A stretch of 64,000 bases of DNA from Lysobacteraceae bacterium (GCA_026005075.1 BPKJ01000002.1:393336-457335); one strand, 5' to 3'; counted from the first letter of the stretch, positions 11,795 to 25,162 are shown. Numbers and translations are program-made. Notes: generated from the letters alone by a model not told the origin.

Positions 11795-12904
11795 CTACAG
11801 GTGGAGTTCGCGCAGCACCGCCAGTCCGAGCCGGTGGATGCGCGTGGCGGCCTCGCGGACGGCCGGATCCGGCTGCTGCCGGGAGAAGCCGATGCGGAAC
11901 TGCACCTCGCCCAGCAGGTCGCGCGAGGAGTGGATCGACTCGATGTCGATCCCGTCGCGCTCGAATTCGGCGAGCACGCGGCGCAAGGCACCGGGGCGGT
12001 CGTGCGGAAGGTGCAGGATCACGCAACGCGGCTCGGCCAGATCGGCCAGCAGCCACGCGAGCCGCTCGAAGCTGGCATGGGCCTCGGCAAGGCCCGGTTC
12101 GCCGAAGGCACGGGCCGATGCATCGAGAAACCGCTGGCGGAAGCGCTGGCGGGCGGCCTCATCGCCCTGATCGACCATGGCGGCGAGCTCTGCCGTGCGC
12201 GCGGCAAGGCGCCTGAGCAGGCGCGCGGTCTCGGCACCGGAGAACTGGATGTCCTCGTAGATCGCGGGATTGCCCGACAGAAGGCGTGCCATGCAGGCAT
12301 GCACGAGCTCGAACACCGGGGTGCGGAAAGGCATCAGCGCGGGCGGTGCAGGGCGCTCCTCGCCGAGCACCGCGGCGAGCGTGAGCAGGGCGGCATGGGT
12401 GCTGCCCTGGACACGGGCCATGATGCGATCGTGCTCGTGCGGCGCGCAGTGCACGCACTGCGCCTCCAGCGCCGCGAGCAGGCGGTCGACGAAACCGCGC
12501 CAGCGATCGAGCCGGCCTTCGCAGACCACCAGGACCCGGCCCTTGAGGGTGTCGGACTTGGGGGGTGCGGTCATCGGATGCAGACCCAGCACCTCGACCG
12601 GGGCCTCCAGCATGGCCTCGATGGGCGCCTGCTTGATCGAGGTCACGTCCAGCCACAGCGGGGGCGGCTGGCGTGGTCGCATCTCGCGTGCAAGGGCTCG
12701 GATGATCCCGGCGCTGTGCCGGATCGGCACCGAGAACACCAGCACGTCGCAGGCCCTTGCCAGATGCTCCGGGGCCGGGCAGTCGGCCAGCGCAGGGTCG
12801 AAGCCCAGCACCGAAAGGCCCATGCGCGTGCGGAAGAAGCGTTCCAGCCAGCGACCGTAGGCCCCGGCCACGCCGAGAATGCCGACCACGGGCGCGGGGT
12901 TCAC
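11795..12904 (-). CDS. tyrA: prephenate dehydrogenase (TyrA family)
   Basis: NAD-dependent oxidative decarboxylation of prephenate to 4-hydroxyphenylpyruvate, the step towards tyrosine. The 369-aa protein begins with a Rossmann segment (VVGILGVAGAYG), then SVPIRHS and the LDVTSIK and GLHPMTAPP motifs that line the prephenate site, resembling the dehydrogenase half of T-proteins. After about residue 280 a C-terminal ACT-like domain is visible (CVILHLPHDRPGALRRVL), the usual place for tyrosine feedback. No chorismate mutase domain is fused. The GTG at 12904 overlaps the ilvA stop as GTGA and is preferred over the open frame upstream. An aromatic gene at the end of a branched-chain cluster is notable. 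Confidence 0.85.
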   Translation of the reverse strand: MNPAPVVGILGVAGAYGRWLERFFRTRMGLSVLGFDPALADCPAPEHLARACDVLVFSVPIRHSAGIIRALAREMRPRQPPPLWLDVTSIKQAPIEAMLEAPVEVLGLHPMTAPPKSDTLKGRVLVVCEGRLDRWRGFVDRLLAALEAQCVHCAPHEHDRIMARVQGSTHAALLTLAAVLGEERPAPPALMPFRTPVFELVHACMARLLSGNPAIYEDIQFSGAETARLLRRLAARTAELAAMVDQGDEAARQRFRQRFLDASARAFGEPGLAEAHASFERLAWLLADLAEPRCVILHLPHDRPGALRRVLAEFERDGIDIESIHSSRDLLGEVQFRIGFSRQQPDPAVREAATRIHRLGLAVLRELHL

Positions 12905-14478
12905 GAGCCCGCACCGAGAAACTGCGCCAGCGCCGGGTTGGCGGTCTCGTCGGCCCACCAGTAGCCGAGGCGGTCGAGGTCGGCGTCGAAGGCCGCGTCC
13001 TGTTCGCAGGCCACCTCGAAGCCGGCCAGCACCCTGCCGTAGGCGGCGCCATGGTTGCGGTAGTGGAACAGGGTGATGTTCCAGCGTGAGCCGAGGGTCT
13101 CGAGGAAATGCAGCAGTGCGCCCGGGCGTTCCGGAAACACGAAGCGCAGCAGCCGCTCCCGGTGCACGCCGCGGGCGGGGCCGCCGACCAGGTGGCGCAC
13201 GTGCAGCCGGGCGACCTCGTTCTCGGTGTAGTCGGTCGAGGGATAGCCTGCCGCCTCCAGCGCGGCGCGGATCGCAGCCCGTTCGGCAAGCCCCTGCTTG
13301 AGCTGCACGCCGACGTAGACCTGGGCACGCTGGGCGTGGTGGAAGCGGTAGTTGAACTCGGTGATCGCCCTGCGTCCGAGCGTCCTGCAGAAGGCCAGAA
13401 AGCTGCCGGGTCGTTCGGGGATGGTGACCCCGAACAGGGCCTCGTGCTGTTCGCCGACCACCGCCCGCTCGCTGACGTGGCCGAGGCGGTCGAAGTTCAT
13501 GTTGGCACCGGAGAGCACGGCGACCAGTTCGCAGCGGGAGACGCCGCCCGCGGTCACCCAGCGCTTGAGGCCGGCGAGGGCGAGGGCGCCGGCGGGCTCG
13601 ACGATGCTGCGGGTGTCCTCGAACACGTCACGGATCGCGGCACAGACCTGGTCGGCGTCGACGGTGAGCACCTCGTCGACCCGGTCGCGGAGGACCGCGA
13701 AGGGCAGGGCGCCGATCTGACGTACCGCACAGCCGTCCACGAACAGACCGACCTGCTCCAGCCGCACCGGCTGGCCCGCGCGCAGCGCGGCGTCGAGGCA
13801 GGCGGCGTCGTCCGGCTCGACCGCAATCACCCGGATGCCGGGATCGAGCGCCTTGAGGTAGGCGGCCATCCCGGCACACAGGCCGCCGCCGCCGACCGGC
13901 ACGAACACCGCATCGATGCGGCCGCGGTGCTGGGCGATCAGCTCCATGGCCACGGTGCCCTGTCCGGCGATCACGTCGGGGTCGTCGTAGGGGTGGATGA
14001 GGGTCCGCCCCTGCTCCTGCGCCAGTGCCAGGCCCCGGCTCGCGGCCTCGTCGTAGGAGTCGCCATGGAGCAGGGTTCGGGCCCCCAGCGCCGCCACCGC
14101 GTCCACCTTGATCTGCGGCGTGGTGGCGGGCATCACGATCAGCGCATCGATCCCCAGCTCGCGGGCGCCGAGCGCCACGCCCTGGGCGTGGTTGCCGGCC
14201 GAAACCGCGACCACCCCGCGGCGACGCTGTTCCGCGTCGAGGCGGCAGAGGCGGTTGTAGGCCCCGCGCAGCTTGAACGAGAACACCGGCTGCAAGTCCT
14301 CGCGCTTGAGCCAGATCCGGTTTCCGAGCCGCTGCGAGAGCCGCGGGGCCGGGTCGAGCGGGGTTCGCCGCGCCACGTCGTAGACCGGCGCGGTGAGGAT
14401 GGCCCGCAGCCAGTCCTGCCCGTCGGGCACGGCGTCGACGGGGCGTTCCCGTGGCCGGCGGGCGGTCTCGTGGCTCAT
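12901..14478 (-). CDS. ilvA: threonine dehydratase (biosynthetic)
   Basis: PLP enzyme that deaminates threonine to 2-oxobutanoate, the first committed step of isoleucine synthesis. It has 525 aa, the size of the long allosteric form. Lys69 in [10 protein letters not shown] binds PLP and the GGGGLCAG loop binds the phosphate. Two C-terminal ACT-like regulatory domains follow from about residue 345 ([16 protein letters not shown] and [16 protein letters not shown]), normally the sites of isoleucine inhibition and valine activation. The ATG at 14478 overlaps the leuB stop (ATGA), and the tyrA start overlaps its own stop (GTGA). An open frame upstream in the same phase is a shadow of leuB. Confidence 0.95.
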   Translation of the reverse strand: MSHETARRPRERPVDAVPDGQDWLRAILTAPVYDVARRTPLDPAPRLSQRLGNRIWLKREDLQPVFSFKLRGAYNRLCRLDAEQRRRGVVAVSAGNHAQGVALGARELGIDALIVMPATTPQIKVDAVAALGARTLLHGDSYDEAASRGLALAQEQGRTLIHPYDDPDVIAGQGTVAMELIAQHRGRIDAVFVPVGGGGLCAGMAAYLKALDPGIRVIAVEPDDAACLDAALRAGQPVRLEQVGLFVDGCAVRQIGALPFAVLRDRVDEVLTVDADQVCAAIRDVFEDTRSIVEPAGALALAGLKRWVTAGGVSRCELVAVLSGANMNFDRLGHVSERAVVGEQHEALFGVTIPERPGSFLAFCRTLGRRAITEFNYRFHHAQRAQVYVGVQLKQGLAERAAIRAALEAAGYPSTDYTENEVARLHVRHLVGGPARGVHRERLLRFVFPERPGALLHFLETLGSRWNITLFHYRNHGAAYGRVLAGFEVACEQDAAFDADLDRLGYWWADETANPALAQFLGAGS

Positions 14479-15554
14479 CGGCCGGCCTGCCGCGCCAGAT
14501 GCCGGTAGTGGTCGAGGACGGCCTCGCCGGCCTTGCGCGTCGACACCGCGCCACGCCGGCTCAGGTCGGCAGTGAGCACGCCCGCATCGAGCGCGGCGCC
14601 GACGGCCCGCTCGACGCGTTCGGCCTCGGCGGTCAGGCCCAGCGAGTGCCGCAGCAGCAGCGCCACCGAGAGCAGGGTGGCATAGGGGTTGGCGATGCCG
14701 CGGCCGGCGATGTCCGGCGCCGAGCCATGGATCGGCTCGTACAGCCCGACCCGGCCCGCGCCGAGCGAGGCCGAGGGCAGCAGGCCCATGCTGCCGGCGA
14801 GCACCGAGGCCTCGTCGGTCAGGATGTCGCCGAACAGGTTCTCGGTCAGGACCACGTCGAAGCGGGCAGGGCGGGTCAGGAGGTGCATGGCCATGGCATC
14901 GACCAGCACGTGCTCGAGCTCGATGTCGGGAAACTCTTCGCGCATCACCCGGTTGACCGTCGAGCGCCACAGCCTGGAGGTTTCCAGCACGTTGGCCTTG
15001 TCGACGTGGGTCAGGCGGCGTCGGCGCTGCCGTGCGAGCCGTGCCGCGACCCGCGTGACGCGCTCGATCTCGGCGACGCTGTAGCGGGTCTCGTCGACGG
15101 CGGCATCGGCCTCGCGGCGCCGCGCGCCGAAGTAGCTGCCTCCGGTCAGCTCGCGCACGAACAGGATGTCCACCCCGCGCAGCAGGCGGCTGCGCAAGGG
15201 AGCGAGCCGGATCGCCGCGGGGTGCGGCGCCACCGGGCGCAGGTTGGCGAACACGCCTAGCTGCGCGCGCAGGCGCAGCAGGCCCTGCTCGGGGCGGACC
15301 GGCGCGTCAGGGTCCGACCACTTCGGTCCGCCCACGGCACCGAGCAGCACTGCGTCCGAGCGCTCGCAGAGGGCGACCGTCGCCGCCGGCAGCGGGTCGC
15401 CGGTGGCATCGATGGCGCAGCCGCCGATCTGCCCTTCCTCGAGCGTGAAGGCGTGGCCTCCCTCGGCGGCGACGAGTTCGAGCAGACGCCTTGCCTCGGC
15501 GCAGACTTCCGGGCCGATGCCGTCGCCGGGGAGCAGGGCGATGCGTGCCTTCAT
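14475..15554 (-). CDS. leuB: 3-isopropylmalate dehydrogenase
   Basis: Oxidises and decarboxylates 3-isopropylmalate to 4-methyl-2-oxopentanoate in leucine synthesis, using NAD and a divalent metal. It has 359 aa, the family length. The N-terminal [11 protein letters not shown] is the family signature, and [19 protein letters not shown] near residue 275 contributes the NAD pocket. The ATG at 15554 lies 25 bases after leuD. The ilvA start overlaps its stop by ATGA. Confidence 0.96.
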   Translation of the reverse strand: MKARIALLPGDGIGPEVCAEARRLLELVAAEGGHAFTLEEGQIGGCAIDATGDPLPAATVALCERSDAVLLGAVGGPKWSDPDAPVRPEQGLLRLRAQLGVFANLRPVAPHPAAIRLAPLRSRLLRGVDILFVRELTGGSYFGARRREADAAVDETRYSVAEIERVTRVAARLARQRRRRLTHVDKANVLETSRLWRSTVNRVMREEFPDIELEHVLVDAMAMHLLTRPARFDVVLTENLFGDILTDEASVLAGSMGLLPSASLGAGRVGLYEPIHGSAPDIAGRGIANPYATLLSVALLLRHSLGLTAEAERVERAVGAALDAGVLTADLSRRGAVSTRKAGEAVLDHYRHLARQAGR

Positions 15555-15579
15555 GGACGGTCTCCTCGTCGGCTGGGGT

Positions 15580-16164
15580 TCAGGCCACACGGGCGGACTC
15601 GAAGGCCCGGATCGCCGCCTCCTCGGCCAGCAGGTAGCCGAGCTGGTCGACCCCGCGAAGCAGGCACTGGCGGGCGAAACGTTCGATCGAGAAGCCGATG
15701 CACTGGCCATCGGGCAGCTCGATCCGCTCGCGCTCGAGATCGACGGCGATGGACTGCCCGGCGAAGGCGGCGATCGCCGTCCACGCATCGGCCCCCACCT
15801 CGATCGCCAGCAGGCCGTTCTTGAGGGCGTTGTTGCGGAAGATGTCGGCGATGCGGGTCGAGATCAGCACCCGGATCCCCGCGTCGAGAAGGGCCCAGGG
15901 CGCGTGCTCGCGCGAGCTGCCGCAACCGAAGTTGCGCCCCGCCAGCAGCACCCCGGCGCCGCGCTGCTCGGGGCGGTTGAGCGGAAAATCCGGGCGCTCC
16001 CGCCCACTGCCGTCGTAGCGCCAGTCGGCGAAGCAGTGGCGGCCGAGGCCGCGCCGCTCGGTGGTGGTCAGAAAGCGCGCCGGGATGATCTGGTCGGTGT
16101 CGATGTCCTCGGCGGGGAGTACGGCCAGACGCGATTCGATGCGGCGAACGGGTTCAAGGCTCAT
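15580..16164 (-). CDS. leuD: 3-isopropylmalate dehydratase small subunit
   Basis: Small swivel-domain subunit that completes the LeuCD isomerase, moving the hydroxyl group of 2-isopropylmalate to give 3-isopropylmalate. It has 194 aa. [13 protein letters not shown] near the N-terminus and [15 protein letters not shown] near residue 95 are the substrate-recognition and active-site motifs. Its ATG at 16164 overlaps the leuC stop (ATGA), which fits the need for equal amounts of both subunits. Confidence 0.96.
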   Translation of the reverse strand: MSLEPVRRIESRLAVLPAEDIDTDQIIPARFLTTTERRGLGRHCFADWRYDGSGRERPDFPLNRPEQRGAGVLLAGRNFGCGSSREHAPWALLDAGIRVLISTRIADIFRNNALKNGLLAIEVGADAWTAIAAFAGQSIAVDLERERIELPDGQCIGFSIERFARQCLLRGVDQLGYLLAEEAAIRAFESARVA

Positions 16165-17603
16165 GCTGCCTGCTCCTCGAGGATCGGAATGCTGCGGGGA
16201 TCGGCGATCACGCCGGCGACCGCGCAGGCGGCGGCGGTGGCCGGGCTGGCCAGCACGGTGCGTGCGCCGGGACCTTGCCGTCCCTCGAAGTTGCGGTTGC
16301 TGGTGCTGACCGCGAGCTGGCCGGGGGCGACCTGGTCACCGTTCATGGCGATGCACATGGAACAGCCAGGCTCCCGCCATTCGGCACCGGCGGCGGTGAA
16401 CACGCGGTCCAGCCCCTCGGCCTCGGCGGCGCGCTTGACCTGCTCGGAGCCCGGCACCACCAGCATGCGCACGTGCGGCGCGATCCTCCGCCCGCGCAGC
16501 AGGGCCGCGGCCTCGCGCAGATCGGACAGGCGGCCGTTGGTGCAGGAGCCGATGAACACCACGTCCACCCGGCTGCCGAGGGCGGGGCGTCCGCAGCGAA
16601 AGCCCATGTAGTCGAGCGCCCGCCGGGCCTGCGCATCGCTGGCGGGCTCGGGGACGCAGGCGTCGACCGCCATCACCTGCCCCGGGTTGGTGCCCCAGGT
16701 GATGGTGGGCTCGACCCGGGCCGCGTCGATGCGCACCTCGCGGTCGTAGCGTGCGCCGGGGTCGCTGGCCCAGGCCAGCCAGTCCTTCGCCGCACGTTCG
16801 AAGTCCGCGCCCGCCGGCACGCGCGGGCGGCCGCGCAGCCATTCGACGGTGGTCTCGTCCGGCGCCACCAGCCCGGCCCGGGCGCCGGCCTCGATGCTCA
16901 TGTTGCACAGGGTCATGCGCTGCTCCATCGACAGCGCACGGACGGCTTCGCCGCGGTACTCGATGACATGGCCGGTACCGCCGTCCACCCCGAGCACACC
17001 GATGATGTGCAGGATCAGGTCCTTGGCCGTGACCCCGGGGCGCAGGCGACCGTCCACGGTCACCGCCATGGTCCGGGGGCGGCGCTGCAGCAGGCACTGG
17101 GTCGCCAGCACGTGCCCGACCTCGGTGGTGCCGATGCCGAAGGCGAGGGCGCCGAAGGCGCCATGGGTGGCGGTGTGGGAATCGCCGCAGACGATGGTCA
17201 TGCCGGGCTGGGTGGCGCCCAGCTCCGGGCCCATCACGTGCACTACGCCGCGGGTGCCGGAGCCGAAGCCGTGCAGCTCGAGACCGAACTCGGCGCAGTG
17301 CCGCTCCAGCGCCGCGACCTGTTCGGCGGCGGCGGGGTTGGCGAAGGGGGGGCGGCCGTCGGCGCCCGCAGGCAGCGTCGGCGTGCTGTGGTCGAGGGTG
17401 ACCAGGGTGCGGTCCGGGCGGCGCACCCTGAGGCCCCGGGCGCGCAGTTCGGCGAAGGCCTGCGGCGAGGTGACCTCGTGCAGCAGGTGCAGGTCGATGT
17501 AGAGGATCGCCGGCGCGTCTTCGCTTTCCGCCCGCACGAGGTGGGCGTCCCAGATCTTGTCGATGATGGTGCGCGGCCGCTGGCCAGGTGCGGGATGGTT
17601 CAT
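16161..17603 (-). CDS. leuC: 3-isopropylmalate dehydratase large subunit
   Basis: Aconitase-family large subunit carrying the catalytic [4Fe-4S] cluster, 480 aa. The cluster cysteines are seen in FIGSCTNGR and in EPGCSMC. The N-terminal KIWDAHLV and the [20 protein letters not shown] block are typical of bacterial LeuC. It starts by ATGA overlap with the ilvE stop and is itself overlapped by leuD. Functions with LeuD in leucine synthesis. Confidence 0.97.
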   Translation of the reverse strand: MNHPAPGQRPRTIIDKIWDAHLVRAESEDAPAILYIDLHLLHEVTSPQAFAELRARGLRVRRPDRTLVTLDHSTPTLPAGADGRPPFANPAAAEQVAALERHCAEFGLELHGFGSGTRGVVHVMGPELGATQPGMTIVCGDSHTATHGAFGALAFGIGTTEVGHVLATQCLLQRRPRTMAVTVDGRLRPGVTAKDLILHIIGVLGVDGGTGHVIEYRGEAVRALSMEQRMTLCNMSIEAGARAGLVAPDETTVEWLRGRPRVPAGADFERAAKDWLAWASDPGARYDREVRIDAARVEPTITWGTNPGQVMAVDACVPEPASDAQARRALDYMGFRCGRPALGSRVDVVFIGSCTNGRLSDLREAAALLRGRRIAPHVRMLVVPGSEQVKRAAEAEGLDRVFTAAGAEWREPGCSMCIAMNGDQVAPGQLAVSTSNRNFEGRQGPGARTVLASPATAAACAVAGVIADPRSIPILEEQAA

Positions 17604-18547
17604 GCCGCCACCTCCACCGCCTCGTCGACCCGGACAGGGTCGAGCCAGCCCCAGCGGTCCTCGGTGCGGCCGTCGAACAGGCCGAAGAAGCGTTCCTGCA
17701 GCGCCGCCGTCACCGGGCCAGGCGCGCCGTTGCCCACCGGCCTGCGATCGACCGAGCGCACCGGCGTGATCTCGGCGGCGGTGCCGGTCATGAAGACCTC
17801 GTCGGCGAGATAGAGCATCTCGCGCGGCAGCGGTCGCTCGACCACGCTCAGCCCGAGGTCGCGGGCCAGCTCGAACACGGTGTCGCGGGTGATGCCGACC
17901 AGGATCGACGACGAGGCGGGGGGGGTGTGGAGCACGCCGCGGTGGACGAGGAACAGGTTCTCGCCGCTGCCCTCGCTGAGGGTGCCGTCCGGCGCCAGGG
18001 CAATGCCCTCGGCAAAGCCGTTGGCCCGCGCCTCCATGGCGATGAGCTGCGAGTTGAGGTAGTTGCCGGCGGCCTTGGCGGCGGCCGGAAAGGTGTTGGG
18101 CGCGGCGCGGTTCCAGCTCGACACGCAGGCATCGATGCCGGCTCGGAGGCCTTCCTCGCCGAGGTAGGCGCCGAACTCGATCGCCGCGATCGCCACCTCG
18201 ACCGGACCGTCCAGCGGGGCGGCGACGCCGAAACCGCTGACGCCACGCAGGGCGATCGGGCGCAGGTAGGCCGAAGTCAGCCGGTTCTCGCGGATCACCG
18301 CCCGGCAGGCCTCGGCGATCTCCTCCTCCGTGAAGGGGATGGCCATGCGGTAGATCCGCGCCGACTCGAACAGGCGGCGGACGTGGTCACGCAGACGGAA
18401 GATCGCCGGCCCCTCCGGCGTCGCGTAGCAGCGGATGCCCTCGAACACGGCCGAGCCGTAGTGCAGGGCGTGGGACATGACATGGACGCGGGCGTCCTGC
18501 CAGGGCAGGAAGCAGCCGTTGAACCAGATCGAGGAGGTGGTCTTCAT
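17600..18547 (-). CDS. ilvE: branched-chain amino acid aminotransferase
   Basis: PLP aminotransferase (fold type IV) that makes leucine, isoleucine and valine from their keto acids with glutamate as donor. It has 315 aa. Lys158 in [12 protein letters not shown] is the PLP-binding lysine, and [10 protein letters not shown] and GITRDTV are family motifs. The gene lies 64 bases after leuA and overlaps leuC by ATGA. An eight-G run at 17917-17924 is in frame and intact. Confidence 0.95.
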   Translation of the reverse strand: MKTTSSIWFNGCFLPWQDARVHVMSHALHYGSAVFEGIRCYATPEGPAIFRLRDHVRRLFESARIYRMAIPFTEEEIAEACRAVIRENRLTSAYLRPIALRGVSGFGVAAPLDGPVEVAIAAIEFGAYLGEEGLRAGIDACVSSWNRAAPNTFPAAAKAAGNYLNSQLIAMEARANGFAEGIALAPDGTLSEGSGENLFLVHRGVLHTPPASSSILVGITRDTVFELARDLGLSVVERPLPREMLYLADEVFMTGTAAEITPVRSVDRRPVGNGAPGPVTAALQERFFGLFDGRTEDRWGWLDPVRVDEAVEVAA

Positions 18548-18611
18548 GGGCGGATGGCCTTTTCCGGGAAGGTGGGTGGGAGCGGGACGAGGGGCGGGCT
18601 GTCCGGGCCGC

Positions 18612-20166
<1,555 letters not shown>

Positions 20167-20216
20167 GTCCGTCTCCTGTGCCACCGCCGCGGTTGTGCTG
20201 GCGTCCGCTCGCACGT

Positions 20217-20573
20217 TCATGCGCCCACCCCGGTGCCGGACAGGCGCTCGGGGATGCCGAGGAAGCTCAGTCCGCGGCGGCGGCCCTGGGCGATCCGGCT
20301 CAGCTCGGGCAGCGGATCGGGCTGCCTTGGCAGCACGAAGGCCGGGCGATCGACCGCGATCCGCGCTTCGCGCACGTCGGCGAGCCGCTGGAGCTGCCGG
20401 ATCAGCACCTCCACCGGGCGGCCGCCGTCGGCGAGGCGGACCCTGACCCGCAGCCCGCGCGGATCGCTCGTGGCCTCGACGGCGTCGATGCGAAAGCCAC
20501 GACGTTCGATGGTGCCGAGCAGGCGGACCAGGGCGCCTTCGGCGGCGGCGAGAGTCAGGTGCAGTTCGGCCAT
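20217..20573 (-). CDS. ilvM: acetolactate synthase small (regulatory) subunit, ACT domain
   Basis: Regulatory partner of IlvG. The 118-aa product starts with an ACT-like fold ([29 protein letters not shown]) and is longer than E. coli IlvM (about 87 aa) by a C-terminal tail rich in Arg and Pro. A strong GGAGGA precedes the ATG at 20573. It lies 23 bases after ilvG and its stop overlaps a possible leuA start (ATGA). Position and fold make the assignment firm; sequence similarity within this subunit family is low. Confidence 0.82.
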   Translation of the reverse strand: MAELHLTLAAAEGALVRLLGTIERRGFRIDAVEATSDPRGLRVRVRLADGGRPVEVLIRQLQRLADVREARIAVDRPAFVLPRQPDPLPELSRIAQGRRRGLSFLGIPERLSGTGVGA

Positions 20574-20596
20574 GGCGGCATTCCTCCGGACGGGTT

Positions 20597-22300
20597 TCAG
20601 GGGCGGCTGGACGTGGGCGCGTCCAGCATCTGGTGGTTGGGCGCGTTGGGGGGGACCAGCGGCCAGACGTTGGCCTTGGGGTCGATGCGGACGTGGAGCA
20701 GGAACGGTCCCTGGCTGGCGAGAAGCGTGCGCAGCCCGTGCTCCACCTGATCGCGGCGGTCGATGCTCAGCGCCTCGATGCCGAAGGCGCGGGCCACGGC
20801 GGCGAAGTCCGGGTTGTCGGACAGGTCGATCTCCGAGTAGCGCTCGGCGAAGAACAGTTCCTGCCACTGGCGGACCATGCCCAGCGCGCTGTTGTCGAGG
20901 AGCACGATCTTCACCGGCACCCCGTAGCGGCGCAGCGTGGCCAGCTCCTGGATGTTCATCATGATCGAGCCATCGCCGGTCACGCAGATCACCGGCCTTC
21001 CCTCCATGCCGATGGCCACGCCCATGGCGGCCGGCAGGCCGAAGCCCATGGTGCCGAGGCCACCCGAGGTCAGGTGCTGGCGGATGGTGCGGTGGATGCA
21101 ATGCTGGGCCACCCACATCTGGTGCTGGCCGACGTCGCAGGCGATCACGGTGTCGGGCGGGGCGAGCTCGCTCATCCGGCGCAGCAGGGCCGGTGCGTAG
21201 ATGTCCTCGCCCGGCGCGTCGTAGCGCGGCTGCGCTTCGGCACGGCGGCGCGCGCACAGGGCCTGCCAGTCCTCGATCTGCGGCCGGCAGTCGAGCTGCG
21301 GCAGCAGCTCGGCCAGCGGGCCGACCAGATGCACGTGGGCGTAGCGCAGCTTGGAAATCTCGGCGGCGTCGGCGTCGAGGTGGACGACCTTGGCATGCGG
21401 CGCGAACTCGGCCAGCTTGCCGGTGGCGCGGTCGTCGAAGCGGGCCCCGACGCAGATCAGCAGGTCGCACTCCTGGACGCTCAGGTTGGCGGCGCGGCTG
21501 CCGTGCATGCCCAGCATGCCAAGGAATCGCGGATGGTCGGTGGGCAGGCCGCCCAGGCCCTTGAGCGTGCTCACCACCGGAATGCCGGTGGTCTCCACCA
21601 GCGCGCGCAGGGCCGCCTCCGCGCCGGCCACGCCGACGCCGTAGCCGGTGTACAGCAGCGGGCGTCGGGACTGCTGGATCAGGGTGCGTGCCCGTTGCAC
21701 CGCGGTGCGGTCGACCGGCCTCGGCGCGGGCGCTGGAGCCGGGCCGGGGTCCTGCCAGTCCACCTCGGCCACGGCGATGTCCTTGGGCAGGTCGATCAGC
21801 ACCGGGCCGGGACGCCCCTCCCGCGCGATGCGGAAGGCCTCGCGCACGGTACGGGCGATCTCCTGCGGATCGCGGATGACCCAGCTGTGCTTCACGATCG
21901 GCAGGGTGATGCCGAAGATGTCCACCTCCTGGAAGGCGTCGGTCCCCATCAGGTGGGTGGGCACCTGACCGGTGATCGCGACCATCGGCACCGAGTCGAG
22001 GTAGGCGTCGGCGATGCCGGTGACGAGGTTGGTCGCACCCGGGCCACTGGTGGCGAGGCAGACGCCGACCTCGCCGCTGGCTCGCGCGTGGCCGTTGGCG
22101 GCCAGCGCGGCGGCTTGCTCGTGGCGCACGAGGATGTGCCGGATGGGCGAATCCACGAGGGCGTCGTAGACCGGCATGATCGCGCCGCCCGGATAGCCGA
22201 ACACCGTTCGAACGCCTTCGGCCTCGAGGGCGCGCAGCAGCACGTCGGCACCGCGCAGACGCGGTGTTGCGGCATTCCGAGATGGGCAGGTCGCGTTCAT
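20597..22300 (-). CDS. ilvG: acetolactate synthase large subunit
   Basis: Thiamine-diphosphate and FAD enzyme that joins two pyruvates, or pyruvate and 2-oxobutanoate, for valine/leucine and isoleucine synthesis. It has 567 aa. The catalytic Glu lies in LVRHEQAA near residue 60, the ThDP/Mg motif is GDGSIMMN near 440, and the [16 protein letters not shown] block is family-specific. The ATG at 22300 is chosen (AAGG upstream); an ATG at 22315 is an alternative. It lies 46 bases after ilvC and is followed by ilvM, the isozyme II arrangement. Confidence 0.95.
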   Translation of the reverse strand: MNATCPSRNAATPRLRGADVLLRALEAEGVRTVFGYPGGAIMPVYDALVDSPIRHILVRHEQAAALAANGHARASGEVGVCLATSGPGATNLVTGIADAYLDSVPMVAITGQVPTHLMGTDAFQEVDIFGITLPIVKHSWVIRDPQEIARTVREAFRIAREGRPGPVLIDLPKDIAVAEVDWQDPGPAPAPAPRPVDRTAVQRARTLIQQSRRPLLYTGYGVGVAGAEAALRALVETTGIPVVSTLKGLGGLPTDHPRFLGMLGMHGSRAANLSVQECDLLICVGARFDDRATGKLAEFAPHAKVVHLDADAAEISKLRYAHVHLVGPLAELLPQLDCRPQIEDWQALCARRRAEAQPRYDAPGEDIYAPALLRRMSELAPPDTVIACDVGQHQMWVAQHCIHRTIRQHLTSGGLGTMGFGLPAAMGVAIGMEGRPVICVTGDGSIMMNIQELATLRRYGVPVKIVLLDNSALGMVRQWQELFFAERYSEIDLSDNPDFAAVARAFGIEALSIDRRDQVEHGLRTLLASQGPFLLHVRIDPKANVWPLVPPNAPNHQMLDAPTSSRP

Positions 22301-22346
22301 GGGCAGCCTTGGCATGGGTGGGGAACGGGCGAGGCAGCCGCAGGCA

Positions 22347-23366
22347 CTAGGCCGGTTGCGGGGTCGGAGCCGGCTTGCCGTCCTGCTGCAGCCAGGGCAT
22401 GCGTGCCCGCAGCTTGCGGCCGACCGCCTCGATCGGATGCTCGAGGTCCCTGCGCTTGAGGGCCTCGTAGCCGGCGCGGCCGGAGCGGTGCTCGGCCACC
22501 CATTCGCGGGCGAAGGTGCCGTCCTGGATCTCGCGCAGGATGGCGCGCATCTGCTCGCGCACATGGCCGTCGATGACACGCGGGCCGCGCGTGAGGTCGC
22601 CGTACTGGGCGGTCTCGGAGATGAACTCGTGCATCCGCGCGAAGCCGCCTTCCCAGAGCAGGTCGACGATCAGCTTGAGCTCGTGCAGGACCTCGAAGTA
22701 CGCCACTTCCGGCTGGTAGCCGGCCTCGACCAGGGTCTCGAACCCGGTGGCCACCAGCTCGGTGGTGCCACCGCAGAGCACCGCCTGTTCGCCGAACAGG
22801 TCGGTCTCGGTTTCCTCGGCGAAGGTGGTCTCCATCACCCCACCGCGGGTGCCGCCGATGCCATGCGCATAGGCCAGGGCCAGTTCCCGAGCCTTGCCGC
22901 TGGCGTCCTGATGCACCGCCATCAGCGCCGGCACGCCGCGGCCCTCCTCGTACTGCCGGCGCACCAGCGCGCCGGGTCCCTTGGGCGCGACCAGGATCAC
23001 GTCGAGGTCGGCACGCGGGCGGATCTGTCCGTAATGGACGTTGAACCCGTGCGCGAACAGCAGCGCCGCGCCCTCCCGGGCCAGCGGCGCGATGTGCTTC
23101 TCGTACAGCGCTGGCTGCTGCATGTCCGGGGTCAGCAGCGCGATCAGGTCGGCGGTGGGGATGGCGCGCTCGGGGGTGTCGACGGCAAGGCCGTCGGCGC
23201 GGGCAAGGTCGAAGCTCTTGCCCGGGCGCGCCGCGACCACCACGGTCAGCCCGCTGTCGTGCAGGTTGCGGGCATGGGCGCGGCCCTGGCTGCCGTAGCC
23301 GTAGATGACGATCGTGCGCCCACGCAGGGCATCGGGATTGGCGTCGTGGATTCCGTGGTACTGCAT
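22347..23366 (-). CDS. ilvC: ketol-acid reductoisomerase (NADP+), class I
   Basis: Isomerises and reduces acetolactate or acetohydroxybutyrate in valine and isoleucine synthesis. It has 339 aa, the short class I form. [13 protein letters not shown] at the N-terminus is the NADPH-binding Rossmann motif. The C-terminal knotted domain has the [19 protein letters not shown] metal-binding segment. It lies 28 bases downstream of ilvD within the same operon. Confidence 0.97.
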   Translation of the reverse strand: MQYHGIHDANPDALRGRTIVIYGYGSQGRAHARNLHDSGLTVVVAARPGKSFDLARADGLAVDTPERAIPTADLIALLTPDMQQPALYEKHIAPLAREGAALLFAHGFNVHYGQIRPRADLDVILVAPKGPGALVRRQYEEGRGVPALMAVHQDASGKARELALAYAHGIGGTRGGVMETTFAEETETDLFGEQAVLCGGTTELVATGFETLVEAGYQPEVAYFEVLHELKLIVDLLWEGGFARMHEFISETAQYGDLTRGPRVIDGHVREQMRAILREIQDGTFAREWVAEHRSGRAGYEALKRRDLEHPIEAVGRKLRARMPWLQQDGKPAPTPQPA

Positions 23367-23394
23367 GGCAAGACTCCGTGGGGTGGGGGAGGGA

Positions 23395-25056
23395 TCAGGA
23401 ACGGGGATCGGGAAACCCGGTGCAGGCGCCGGTCGAGGCCGAGCTGACCGTGGCGGCGAACTTGGCCAGTGCGCCGGAGCGCGGCGGCGGCTGCGGTGGC
23501 GTCCACGCCACCGGGCGGGCGTCGAGGTCGGCGTCGGTCGAGAGCGTGCGCGCCTCGACGTCGATGACGATGCGATCGCCGTCGCGCAGCCGCGCGATCG
23601 GGCCGCCCAGCGCGGCTTCCGGGCAGACGTGGCCGACCATGAACCCGTGCGTGGCGCCGGAGAAACGGCCGTCGGTGATCAGCGCGACCTCGGCGCCGAG
23701 GCCCTGACCGACCAGGGCGGCGGTGACTGCCAGCATCTCGCGCATGCCGGGACCGCCGACCGGGCCCTCGCCGCGGATCACGACCACATCGCCGGCCACG
23801 ATCTCCCGGCGCTGGACGGCAGCGAAACAGGCCTCCTCGCCGTCGAAGACCCGCGCCCGGCCCGCGAAGCGCAGCGTGTCGTGGCCGGCCAGCTTGACCA
23901 CGCAGCCCTCCGGCGCGAGGTTGCCGTAGCAGATGCCGAAGCCGCCCCGGCTCTTGACCGGGTTGCGGCAATCCAGGATCACCCGCTGCCCGGGGGTCTC
24001 CGTGTACGCGTCGATCTCCTCGAACAGGCTGCGCCCGCTCACCGTGGGCTGGTCGCTCAGATGCCCTGCCTCACGCAGGCGCGCACCCAGCAGCCGCGAT
24101 CCGCCGGCAAGGTGCATGTCGGGTGCCATGTAGCGCCCCCCGGGCTTGAGGTCGGCGATCACCGGCGTCTGCCGCGAGATGGCATCGAAGGCATCCAGCT
24201 CGAAGGCGACGCCGGCCTCGCGGGCGATGGCGAGGAGATGGAGGATGGCGTTGGTGGAGCCCGCCGTGGCGGTGACCGCGACCGCGGCGTTGCGCAGCGA
24301 GGCGGGGGTGATGAAGCGCCGGGCGCCGATGCCTTCGCGCACCATCTGCATGACCCGCTCGCCGCACCAGCGCGCGGCGGCCGGCTTGGATGGGTCGGGG
24401 GCCGGGATGTCGTTCAGGCCCATGGGCGAGAGGCCGAGAAAGGTGCTCGCCAGGGCCATGGTGTTGGCGGTGAACTGGCCGCCGCAGGCGCCGGCGCCGG
24501 GGCATGCGGACTTCTCGATCGCGGCCAGCTCCGCATCGTCGATCCTGCCGGCGGCATGGGCGCCGACGGCCTCGAACACGTCCTGGATGGTGATGGCGTG
24601 ATCGCGGTGGCAGCCCGGCAGGATGGAGCCGCCGTAGAGCATCAGCCCAGGCAGGTCGAGACGGGCCAGCGCCATGGCCGCGGCAGGAATGGTCTTGTCG
24701 CAGCCGCACAGCACGACCAGCCCGTCGAGGCAGTGGCCACGCACCGCCAGTTCGATGGAATCGGCGATCACCTCGCGCGAGGCCAGCGAGGCGCGCATGC
24801 CCGGGGTGCCCATGGCGATGCCGTCGGTGACCGCGATGGTGTTGAACTCGATCGCCGTGCCACCGCCGGCTTCGATGCCGGCCCGCACCTCGGCCGCGAG
24901 CTCGCGGTGGTTGATGTTGCACGGCGAGACGTCCGACCAGTTGTGGACCACCGCGATCAGCGGCCGTGCCATGGCGGCATCGTCCCGTCCGGTGGCGCGG
25001 AGCATGGCGCGGGCGGGGGCGCGGTCGGGGCCGGTCTTGATCGCGTCGCTTTGCAT
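23395..25056 (-). CDS. ilvD: dihydroxy-acid dehydratase
   Basis: Iron-sulfur dehydratase forming the keto acids of valine and isoleucine, 553 aa. Three cluster/metal cysteine motifs are present (SPCNINH, GCDKT and ACGGQF), which suits the [2Fe-2S]-type enzymes. The ATG at 25056 (AGGAAC about ten bases upstream) is selected because the longer open frame begins inside the attenuator hairpin. It is the first structural gene after the leader peptide, and its transcription should depend on read-through of the attenuator. Confidence 0.95.
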   Translation of the reverse strand: MQSDAIKTGPDRAPARAMLRATGRDDAAMARPLIAVVHNWSDVSPCNINHRELAAEVRAGIEAGGGTAIEFNTIAVTDGIAMGTPGMRASLASREVIADSIELAVRGHCLDGLVVLCGCDKTIPAAAMALARLDLPGLMLYGGSILPGCHRDHAITIQDVFEAVGAHAAGRIDDAELAAIEKSACPGAGACGGQFTANTMALASTFLGLSPMGLNDIPAPDPSKPAAARWCGERVMQMVREGIGARRFITPASLRNAAVAVTATAGSTNAILHLLAIAREAGVAFELDAFDAISRQTPVIADLKPGGRYMAPDMHLAGGSRLLGARLREAGHLSDQPTVSGRSLFEEIDAYTETPGQRVILDCRNPVKSRGGFGICYGNLAPEGCVVKLAGHDTLRFAGRARVFDGEEACFAAVQRREIVAGDVVVIRGEGPVGGPGMREMLAVTAALVGQGLGAEVALITDGRFSGATHGFMVGHVCPEAALGGPIARLRDGDRIVIDVEARTLSTDADLDARPVAWTPPQPPPRSGALAKFAATVSSASTGACTGFPDPRS

Positions 25057-25104
25057 CGGGAGGGTTCCTGGTCGCTGGCTGTCGTTTTCCGGGGCCATCA
25101 AGCA

Positions 25105-25138
25105 GAAACCCCGCACGGGTTGCCCGGTGCGGGGTTTC
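25105..25138 (-). terminator. attenuator terminator in front of ilvD
   Basis: On the minus strand GAAACCCCGCAC pairs perfectly with GTGCGGGGTTTC (12 bp) around a 10-base loop, followed by a modest U-rich stretch. It lies between the stop of the leader peptide and ilvD, the position of a classical amino-acid attenuator. Confidence 0.85.
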
Positions 25139-25162
25139 GGTTTCGTTATGGTCTGGGTCTGC

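Noticed and set aside
25057..25116. Longer ilvD starting at 25116
   Set aside because: That start lies inside the attenuator hairpin; the ATG at 25056 gives the normal N-terminus.
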